From assembly GCA_026168455.1 (NCBI GenBank), contig CM047426.1:52311085-52375084 (forward strand): a stretch of 64,000 bases of DNA. Reading direction: 5' to 3'. Position 1 is the first letter of the stretch. Each line of letters begins with the position of its first letter. Origin of the DNA: Theocolax elegans. Its lineage: Eukaryota > Arthropoda > Insecta > Hymenoptera > Cerocephalidae. Shown here piece by piece: positions 56,726 through 64,000 of this stretch. The notes below the pieces were generated by a model. It was not told the origin of the DNA and made no database searches. It saw only the letters and a list, made by a program, of their open reading frames with translations. A program made the position numbers and the translations under genes.

Positions 56726-56856
56726 TTAGCTTGTGCAATATTTGAATAAATATTGAGTAACACAAATTGGCTCGGATAGACCGAATAATATATACTTTCT
56801 ATTATTATTATTATTATTCTGCAGTACATTATTTGAATTATACACTAACTTTTCAC
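56726..56856. other. Short spacer holding a dispersed 52-bp repeat and the start of a fold-back-1 spacer
   Basis: TTGAGTAACACAAATTGGCT at 56753 repeats 51094. From ~56803 the ATTATTATT...CTGCAGTACATT segment matches the reverse complement of the fold-back-1 spacer at 31140-31195. Confidence 0.5.
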
Positions 56857-56871
56857 TGTCAATTAATCATA
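56857..56871. repeat. Target-site duplication, 5' copy (15 bp)
   Basis: TGTCAATTAATCATA, identical to 63047-63061 on the other side of the R1-clade element. Confidence 0.9.
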
Positions 56872-58775
56872 CTTGGCGGAATCCTGTTCTCAGATTTCCT
56901 GAGTTGGGAGAGGGTGAGTAACTCGGCCCCCAGTTCCGAGAGTTCGAATTTTACCTCCTGCGATAGTGGAGGAAGAGGATTGCCACTAGTGCGCCTCGAA
57001 GTTGTGTTGTTTCGCTGAGCCTGTGTTGGCGATCAACTGTCCAACATGCTATGAGTTCGATATACTATACGCTTGGTTATCGTTCGCATGCCGTTGGCGA
57101 CTATACTATTCATCAGAGCGACCGCGGTCATGGAAGACCTTACCCCAGACCGCAACTGCCGAGATGTCTCACAGAGGTGTGTTATCGAATGACGGGAAGC
57201 CTTCCAGGCTTTTAAATGTATTTCTCCCGACGTTTCCTTACGTAGGTTCGATGCACCATAACTCGCACGAGAAGGCATTAAGAGCGTTAAACTCCGAGCC
57301 TGATCATGCCGCCTACACTATTGTTGAAAGTGAGTGTACTCGAAAACCCATTTGGCCGGACTCTTTTACATTGTTCCGGCTCGGTGTATACCGGGGTGGG
57401 AACAGCCTAAAAATGCCTTCGAAAATCATTGTGGAGTTCAACGTACCTTAAGGACTCAACTCAGTCTCTGGCAAGCCAAAGCAGGAGATCAACTGAGGGG
57501 AAATTCCTTAGGAATACGTTCCACACGCCTCGAAAGGGCGAAACCAGCATTGTGCAGAAAGTTGTTTCTTGAAAATGGTCCAGGTAACTCGGGTTTACTC
57601 GGGTAGATAATAAATTTCCGCCTATCGCCTAGCAAGCGATGGGTCCACCACTGTGGGTAAAGGGCCTCGGCCGGAGTCATAGCAGCTCCCAAAAGCAAGG
57701 AACCTCCGAAGCACAATGTAGGGTTGAACAACCAAGTACAGGTCGATTTCTTTAAGCAAGGGTTAGTAGGTTCGCCGAAGGCCCTCGAGAAGAAGTTAGC
57801 CTTTCAATCACTCAGTTAAGAGTTGGGCTCCCTTATGGCAGCCTCCAAACTATCCAAGCTAAGAACTCATGTCTTCGGACATGAGCTCAGTACCCACCCG
57901 TAAGGGTGGGTTTTTCCATTTCAGGAGATTTTTCGAAGGTAGCATAAAAGGATAGCGAGGAGACAGACCAAGAAGTAAGGGTAACTCAAACTGAACCAGT
58001 TTAGCACTTGGAAATTTCGAAAGCATGGAAGTCGATGGGTACTAAGTGGACCCTGTGGAGATTCTCGAACGACAACTAAGGAGAATCTCTATTCCATTCC
58101 AGTGCGATCCAAAGCCTGAGCAGTTTGCCAAGGCGAGTCTTACCAATAGAGTACCACATAGAGAAACACCCGATTATGACGCTAAAGGCAGGCAACCATA
58201 CCTAGCCTAAATCTTGTACATAAAAGAACTGCCAAATGCAGATAAACTCGAGATGCAATTGATCCTGTAAATAATAGATATCCGGGGAGCGGCAATCAGC
58301 CGTAACCCGGTTGCGATAATGAGATTGGCCTAATGCCATGTAAATATAAAGATTTCTATGGAGAGTATTCAATAAAGATTATACGATGGAAAATGAATCA
58401 AGATGATTATCCATCAGTGCACTATTTGAACCCTTTGGAAGATCTAATCAAACTCAAAAATAATAATATCCATTGGGTAATGAAAAGAAATGCACGAAAC
58501 CAGATTCTAGATTCCGTCTCAGAAAGACGAGTAGTTGTAAGTGTAGATAGTTATTAAAAGTAAGATAATATATAAGGCTGTAAATATTGTAAAAATTAGG
58601 AAACGATAAGTTTAGTGTTAAGAAGAATCTCTCCGCCGTACGGACCCGGCACTCGCGTATTTTCACGCTATTTACGATACTTGTGGGGGTATCGAGAAAT
58701 CTTTTTTAAACGTTTTAATTTAGGAGACAGACAATTGCACTTGAGAAGTTCGCTAACAAGCGCTTAACATCAAAG
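56872..58775 (+). other. Long 5' UTR of the R1-clade element
   Basis: 1904 bp with no ORF1-like protein. The frames present (57002-57451, 57334-57606, 58333-58557) lack zinc knuckles and do not look like a gag. The first 70 bases form possible hairpins, including CTCAG-ATTTC-CTGAG at ~56890 and CGGAA pairing with TTCCG at ~56935. CCCACCCGTAAGGGTGGG at ~57894 is a strong hairpin followed by T. Such structured 5' ends sometimes hold ribozymes or promoters in non-LTR elements; that is untested here. Confidence 0.6.
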
Positions 58776-61700
58776 ATGCCCTCTTCCAATAAGGAACGGC
58801 AGCGTCTTCGAAAGCGAAAGGGTGGATCGACGAAAGGGCCCTCCAAGGCAGCACGCTTGGATACAAACCCTGTCGATCAAATAAGTTCAGCTAGGAGTCG
58901 GACTCGTACGGACGGGCCTCACACAGAGCCAAGCTCTAACAGAGGCCTGAAAGTTAAGATCCTCCAGCTAAACATGGCTCGTGCGAGAAACGTCACTGAC
59001 GAAACTCGCGAACACATGGTCAGAGCAGGAGTAGATTTGGCTCTAGTCCAAGAACCTTACTCCTTTAAAGGATGTATCTCGGGGATTGGACTAAGCATTG
59101 GCACGATAGTAGGGACCAAACCCAGGGAAAAACCCTCGGCTGCTATTTTATATAGCTCTGGTACCCTCACGTACACACGAATCTCCCAGCTCTGCACCAG
59201 CCTTTGCGTATGCTCAATGGTGAGCGGTCGCTTTGGCAATTTCTATGTGGTCACTTTATACTGTCAATTCAGAGATCCCATAGGGATATATCTGACGCAG
59301 ATTGGACGCATTTTATCCGAGCTTAAAGACCAAAAGGTTCTGATAGCAATGGACGCAAATGCTAAGTCTACCTGGTGGGACTCGCCAATGAGAGATGGCA
59401 GAGGACAATTACTTGAGGACTTCATTCTCGAGCGCAACCTCACGGTAGTGAATCGGCAAGGGCAACAGGCCACTTGTGTAAGCGTAAGAGGGGAAACCTT
59501 CATAGACGTAACACTCGCGACCAAGAGCCTAAGCCACCTCATAACCGAATGGAAGGTTGAGGACTGGAGTACGAGTGATCATAGACCTATTTCCATAACA
59601 CTGGACTTTGAGAGACAACCGACTCGCCAAGTAAAGATAATGGAACCACGTTTCAATATCCGAAACGCGGACTGGGAAGTCTTCAAAGAGGCTCTAAAAG
59701 TCGAAAAGACGCGCCTATCGAACTTGCAGATTGATTCTAAAGAGGACGTTGACATATACGCCAACGAACTCGAAGAGTCAATCATTAATGCTTGTAAGAA
59801 GGCGATCCCCATGAAGAAGCGATTTTCTAAATCTGCTCCATGGTGGAATCCACGGCTGACACACCTCAAATGTAGAACCAAAAGACTCGAACGGAAATGG
59901 CTCTACCTGAGGAAGAGAAGCGGGACGTCTGAGACAAGATCGCAAAGACTCCAGAACAAAACGCTCAAACATGTAAGAAAAGCTAAAAGAGAATACAAGT
60001 CTGAAACAAGTAAGTCCAGAAAGAAGAGCTGGAGGAGCTACATCACACTCGAAGGCAACAAAGACGTATGGAGTCTTCCGTACCGAGTTGTATCGGGTAA
60101 GATGAGCACCACCAAAGCTCTCAACACTGTGATAGGAATAAACGGATCGACAACTACCTGGAAGGAAACGTGCGAATCTCTGCTTCAACAGTTAGTACCA
60201 GACGAGGACAAATCAGGAGAGACAGAAGCTCACCGTGAGATCCGACAGGCCTGCCTGGAGGAATATATCTCGAGCGAGGCACCTCCATTTACCCGGCTTG
60301 AAATAGTTCAAGCAATTCGAACCAACAAAAGCGGGAAGAGTCCAGGTACTGACAGGATTGAAGCGGAGGTACTTAAAAATGCAATTCCATTGCTAGACGA
60401 AATTGACAAATTATACAATGCTTGTCTCGAGTATGGTGTCTTCCCAAAGAGATGGAAAGAGGGAATGCTTATAACGTTGCTCAAAGCTCCTGACAAAGAT
60501 GAGCAGGTTGTTAAGTCATATAGGCCCATATGCTTGCTAAGCATAATGGGTAAAACGTTGGAAAGGCTCATTATAGAGCGACTAAAACAGCCTGTGAACT
60601 CGGAGTCGGGACAAACATCAGAGCGCACACACATTAGTACGTCGACTGACCAATACGGTTTTACACCAGGAAAGTCGACGGAAGATGCGATTATAAGGCT
60701 GACGCAAATAGTAGAGGAAAGCCGGTGCAACTACGTTTTAGCATTCCCACTCGATATCTCTGGGGCATTTGACAATCTGTGGTGGCCTAGTCTTTTGAAA
60801 CAGCTGAAAGACAGACAATGCCCCACAAACGTCTATAACCTTATACAAAGTTACTTCCAAGATCGAACGGTGTGCATGAAAGTTACGTACGACGAAGCAC
60901 GAAAGGAAGTAACTAAAGGTTGCCCACAGGGATCTATTTTCGGTCCACTTGGATGGAATTTAGACTATGACACCCTACTCAAAGAGTTTCACGACGCTGG
61001 CTTTAATTCGATAGCATATGCCGACGACATTATAACAATCGTCGAAGGCAAGAGCCGGCGTCACCTTGAAACAGAGGCGCAGCGTATGATGAACATTGTC
61101 GAGAACTGGTGCAAATTACACAAACTGGAAGTATCAATTCCCAAATCGGGAATGATATTATTGAAAGGCAAACTCAACTCAAACAGGCCTCCCAAAGTCA
61201 AACTGGGAGGTCAAGACATTCGTATGCTTAAAGAAATGAAGTACCTGGGCGTCACGTTCGAACCTAGATTTGGAGTCAATCAGCACGTTAAAAACGTGCA
61301 GAAAAAGTGGTTCGACCTTCTCGGTCGACTACATCTCCTCTCTGGCGCGAATTGGGGGATGAAAGAAAGATCCCTCAGTCTGATATATAAGTGCCTCTTC
61401 ATCCCAATTGTCGCCTACGGTGCGGCAGGATGGTGGAACAGGGCTAATAGTCACAGCAGGAGAATCCTTGCTACTTTGCAAAGGAAGACCCTAGTCTGGA
61501 TTTCGAAAGCGTACAGCACTGTCTCCCACGAGGCACTTCAGGTGATCTCTGCCTCTCCTCCCATCGACTTAATGTTAGATGAGAGGGTGGCTCATTACCA
61601 TATCAGACGTAGCGAAGTTGTCCAACCGTCAGACGAACCAATCGAACGGAGCCGTAGTGGAGACCCGAAAGATCGGACTGCCATTCAGAAAGATACAGTT

Positions 61701-62282
61701 CGAAAGCAAATCATGGAACAATGGCAGAGAAGATGGGCTACCACGGGCAAAGGTTCAGAGACACACAAGTTCTTCAGCAGTGTTGATGACAGGATGCGAA
61801 AGGGGTGGCTAAAGCCTAACCACTATACATCGCAGTTCTTAACGGGACACGGATCTTTTAAGTCTTACCTGAACCGATTCGGGTTGAGCGAAGATTCGAG
61901 ATGTGAATGTGGAGAGGAACAAACTTCTAGTCACATATTCTTCGACTGTCCCTGTGTAGTTGAGATTCGGAAACCTCTGGTTAACTTGGTCCGGCAACAT
62001 GGTCACACGTGGCCATGCGAACCGAGTGTACTGGTGAGTAACCGGGATTTGTACCTGGCATTCAGTAAGTTTGCTAAAAGGTACATAGAACCTTCCAAGC
62101 TGAAACTTGAGGACAACCCCAGAGACAGACCCCAGACTCCAAAGACGCCTAACCCGTGTGATAGTCAAAGAGCGGATGTTTCGAGGAAACGGCCACTCCC
62201 CTGGCAATCATGCATGAAGCACTGTACTGTGAAGCTGGTAAGACTGTCTCATCAGACTCTCCAGTCCGTACAAAGTGCTTAA
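58776..62282 (+). CDS. R1-clade ORF: APE endonuclease plus reverse transcriptase, 1168 residues
   Basis: The start is the ATG after ACATCAAAG; the ~57 N-terminal residues are basic (RQRLRKRKGG). The APE-type endonuclease spans about 58-280: QLN at 64-66, QEP at 92-94, DANAKSTWWDS at 193-203 and SDHRPI at 267-272. RT spans about 510-830: RPICLLSIMGK near 583, YGFTPGKST near 627, motif A PLDISGAFDN with Asp660, motif B GCPQGS near 715 and motif C YADD at 748-751. The C-terminus has C1043-x-C1045-x7-H1053-x4-C1058, a zinc-like motif common in this clade. It nicks target DNA and reverse transcribes the element RNA. All catalytic residues are present. LDISGAFDNLWW is characteristic of R1-like RTs. 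No RNase H domain was seen. Confidence 0.92.
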   Translation: MPSSNKERQRLRKRKGGSTKGPSKAARLDTNPVDQISSARSRTRTDGPHTEPSSNRGLKVKILQLNMARARNVTDETREHMVRAGVDLALVQEPYSFKGCISGIGLSIGTIVGTKPREKPSAAILYSSGTLTYTRISQLCTSLCVCSMVSGRFGNFYVVTLYCQFRDPIGIYLTQIGRILSELKDQKVLIAMDANAKSTWWDSPMRDGRGQLLEDFILERNLTVVNRQGQQATCVSVRGETFIDVTLATKSLSHLITEWKVEDWSTSDHRPISITLDFERQPTRQVKIMEPRFNIRNADWEVFKEALKVEKTRLSNLQIDSKEDVDIYANELEESIINACKKAIPMKKRFSKSAPWWNPRLTHLKCRTKRLERKWLYLRKRSGTSETRSQRLQNKTLKHVRKAKREYKSETSKSRKKSWRSYITLEGNKDVWSLPYRVVSGKMSTTKALNTVIGINGSTTTWKETCESLLQQLVPDEDKSGETEAHREIRQACLEEYISSEAPPFTRLEIVQAIRTNKSGKSPGTDRIEAEVLKNAIPLLDEIDKLYNACLEYGVFPKRWKEGMLITLLKAPDKDEQVVKSYRPICLLSIMGKTLERLIIERLKQPVNSESGQTSERTHISTSTDQYGFTPGKSTEDAIIRLTQIVEESRCNYVLAFPLDISGAFDNLWWPSLLKQLKDRQCPTNVYNLIQSYFQDRTVCMKVTYDEARKEVTKGCPQGSIFGPLGWNLDYDTLLKEFHDAGFNSIAYADDIITIVEGKSRRHLETEAQRMMNIVENWCKLHKLEVSIPKSGMILLKGKLNSNRPPKVKLGGQDIRMLKEMKYLGVTFEPRFGVNQHVKNVQKKWFDLLGRLHLLSGANWGMKERSLSLIYKCLFIPIVAYGAAGWWNRANSHSRRILATLQRKTLVWISKAYSTVSHEALQVISASPPIDLMLDERVAHYHIRRSEVVQPSDEPIERSRSGDPKDRTAIQKDTVRKQIMEQWQRRWATTGKGSETHKFFSSVDDRMRKGWLKPNHYTSQFLTGHGSFKSYLNRFGLSEDSRCECGEEQTSSHIFFDCPCVVEIRKPLVNLVRQHGHTWPCEPSVLVSNRDLYLAFSKFAKRYIEPSKLKLEDNPRDRPQTPKTPNPCDSQRADVSRKRPLPWQSCMKHCTVKLVRLSHQTLQSVQSA

Positions 62283-63046
62283 GGGCTTCTCTCAACAGGG
62301 AATGCCAGTCGAATCCCATCGTGGAAAAGTTAGAACCCTTGATTTGAACGGCCTTGTCTGAAAGACGAGAACAGAGGGATCTAACACTTCACGGAATGCA
62401 AAGGAGTTTCTCCTGCAAACTGCATTCATTCGAACGTTAGGCCACCTACCGCAAAACCTCCCCGGGGATCCGGGGAGTAATAGGGAGGCGTGCTTCGGCA
62501 TGTCGACAGTTGGACCAGGATGACTTTACTCTGGTACGCAGGGACTGGGATCCGAGCCCCACGTTGGTGTACCTCTGTGTCGAAAGTGAAACACTAGCGT
62601 GTCCCCAGTATTGGGTTGGACTCTCCGGGGTGTGTGGTTGCAAGCAGGCTTGACGGGTGAAGCGAGATTAACCCGGATGCCGCTTATGTTCGAAAGCGGA
62701 CGACGGCGGTGAGCTAAACACCGCCGCATTCTAACCGAGAATTACGACTCTAGGCTAGCCGTCGCAAGGCGGTGGGCCCCAGTAACGAGTTTCGGTACAC
62801 TGTTCAAGTGGCCTCCGATCGTGGTCAACCGATCCCATAGGTGACTCTTGACGGCTTTCGTGACTTATAAAGTCATCGGAATGCCGAATCGAATCCGAGA
62901 CGCTTGGGATCATTTAGAATAAAAAACTATCTAATCCTGAGGGGTTACGAAAGTCGAATGAAGGAGAAACCAGGGCAATCAAATACTGTCAGCTAGATGG
63001 TGCAATGTTGTCCTATGGAAAGACTCTAGAACAGTCATAGAATACA
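62283..63046 (+). other. Structured 3' UTR of the R1-clade element
   Basis: GC-rich with clear hairpins: GGCGGTGAGCTAAACACCGC (~62704) and CCCCGGGGATCCGGGG (~62460). RT of this group recognises 3' UTR structure when priming, so these are candidates for RT recognition. No coding frame here is convincing. Confidence 0.65.
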
Positions 63047-63061
63047 TGTCAATTAATCATA
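63047..63061. repeat. Target-site duplication, 3' copy (15 bp)
   Basis: TGTCAATTAATCATA, identical to 56857-56871. Confidence 0.9.
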
Positions 63062-63814
63062 TTAATCATTATAATCTCAAGTCTGATTTATTGACATCTT
63101 TTTTGTATTAAATACCTATCTTCAGTTATTATAATGATAGTGTTGATACATTTATAGTAATCCTTCAGATTAGTATCATAATTCTTATAGTGGTTGTAAA
63201 ACTAAAAATTCAGCATTATAAATGTTTAAAAATTAATTTTTTACATTTGTATAATAATATTTGTATTTTTAGCAGCTTACAGGGGATTGGATGGATACTG
63301 AAACAAGTGGAGATACTTTTTTACCATTCCAAGGTAAGTGCATAAATTTTTTTGCAATGATCATGCTACTAGATTCATCGTTATAAGGCAACATATCTAC
63401 ATTTCTATCAATATTTCGGGCACTTTTCCCAGATATTTGGATCAGAAATGGTTTAGACCCACTCTGAAAATTTATAGGTAGATTCTGACTATAAAAATAC
63501 ATCTATTAGACAGTATATGGTTTTCAGTTTATGACTTTAAAAGTATTTTTAATGAAAAATGTCATATTTATGCATAAATTTATACATGTATATAGAGAAA
63601 AATGCATCCCCTGGGGCTACAAATTCATGAAAATGGGCATGTTATGCAAAAAAAGTTCAAAAATGTCAACTTTAACTCTCTATAATTTAAAATTATGGCC
63701 CTGAATAAATCTGAAAAAATTCAGGAAAACTACTGGCCACCTCTAAAATATATTCCCACAGTTACAGCAATATTCATTTTTTTCATTTTCGTTTTCACAG
63801 AGAACCACCCATAT
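63062..63814. mobile_element. Half of a third fold-back-1 copy (one arm plus spacer remnant)
   Basis: TAGTAATCCTTCAGATTAGT, GGATGGATACTGAAACAAGT and ...CAGAGAACCACCCATATA follow the right arm of the element at 30297-31954, with moderate divergence and some deletions (63440-63560). The opposite arm is missing on the far side of the R1 element, where only spacer sequence (56803-56871) remains. Confidence 0.8.
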
Positions 63815-64000
63815 ATATATATATATATGGGTATTCCTTAAAATAAATGCCATTTAGGAAGAGACAAAATTTTTTTTTTAATTTTAACTTCTTAATGTTT
63901 TACGCCTTGCTTGCAACATATAGATATATAAAATATCAAGATAGTTAAGCTTAAATAATATATCATTATGTTTTAACCGAACACTGTCGATGGAGTGAAC
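63815..64000. other. AT-rich end of window with (TA)n
   Basis: A short TA run (63813-63828) and ATGGGTATTCCTTAAAATAA. No gene. The ATGGGT start may be another element end. Confidence 0.3.

Larger units (their letters stand above)
56872..63046 (+). mobile_element. Complete R1-clade non-LTR retrotransposon
   Basis: A 6175-bp element between two identical copies of TGTCAATTAATCATA. It consists of a 1.9-kb GC-balanced 5' UTR, one intact 1168-codon ORF (endonuclease plus RT) and a 0.76-kb structured 3' UTR. There is no poly(A) tail; the 3' end is CATAGAATACA. Its base composition stands out from the AT-rich surroundings. The intact ORF and perfect duplication suggest a recent insertion. The target is AT-rich DNA, not the 28S rRNA site of canonical R1. 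Confidence 0.9.

Noticed and set aside
57892..57915. GC-rich hairpin followed by a T run, like a bacterial terminator
   Set aside because: The context is a eukaryotic retrotransposon 5' UTR; a rho-independent terminator is not meaningful here.

Overview
The window is eukaryotic, AT-rich, repeat-dense DNA, most likely from an insect and probably an ant or other hymenopteran. That guess rests on the mix of element families (R1-clade and Jockey/CR1-like non-LTR elements, Maverick/Polinton, Helitron, hAT, Tc1/mariner-like, tRNA-derived SINE, fold-back elements, ~174-bp satellite) and is inference, not a database match. I see no intact ordinary host gene. The only host-like gene is a small Tudor-like gene present as two decayed tandem copies.

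Layout. 1-2.2 kb: two non-LTR 3' ends with CAAT-type tails, pointing at each other across GA-rich repeats. 2.2-6.45 kb: an inactivated R1-clade retrotransposon (minus strand; ORF1 with zinc knuckles, ORF2 with endonuclease and a damaged RT), bracketed by a near-perfect 13-bp target duplication next to a TG/GA microsatellite. 7.3-16.5 kb: minus-strand relic of a Maverick/Polinton virus-like element (integrase, a conserved element protein, a small basic protein, packaging ATPase, protein-primed DNA polymerase B). It is split by a ~1.3-kb tandem duplication (11.6-14.2 kb) carrying the Tudor-like gene. A 100-N assembly gap sits at 16533-16632.

16.6-27.06 kb: about 60 head-to-tail ~174-bp satellite monomers with higher-order organisation. 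27.5-28.0 kb: 3' part of a Tc1/mariner-superfamily transposase. 28.1-29.7 kb: a second, ~372-bp dimeric satellite. 30.3-36.1 kb: two adjacent giant fold-back elements (1.66 kb and 4.14 kb). 36.1-40.9 kb: decayed autonomous Helitron (Rep plus Pif1-like helicase) with a 19-residue repeat domain. 41.6-42.06 kb: tRNA-derived SINE with an 11-bp target duplication. 42.6-49.6 kb: ~96-bp minisatellite blocks and a pair of >1-kb inverted repeats.

51.7-56.7 kb: hAT transposon with an exact 8-bp target duplication. One of its exons is split by a CACGTGG-rich fold-back, which itself contains a second fold-back with a tRNA-like sequence in each arm. 56.87-63.05 kb: a complete, apparently recent R1-clade element with an intact 1168-codon ORF and a perfect 15-bp target duplication, inserted in the spacer of a third copy of the first fold-back family, whose remaining arm runs to 63.8 kb. 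The window reads as a nested transposon stack beside a satellite array, as in pericentromeric or other heterochromatic DNA. The genes do not form a shared pathway. Each set belongs to its own mobile element.
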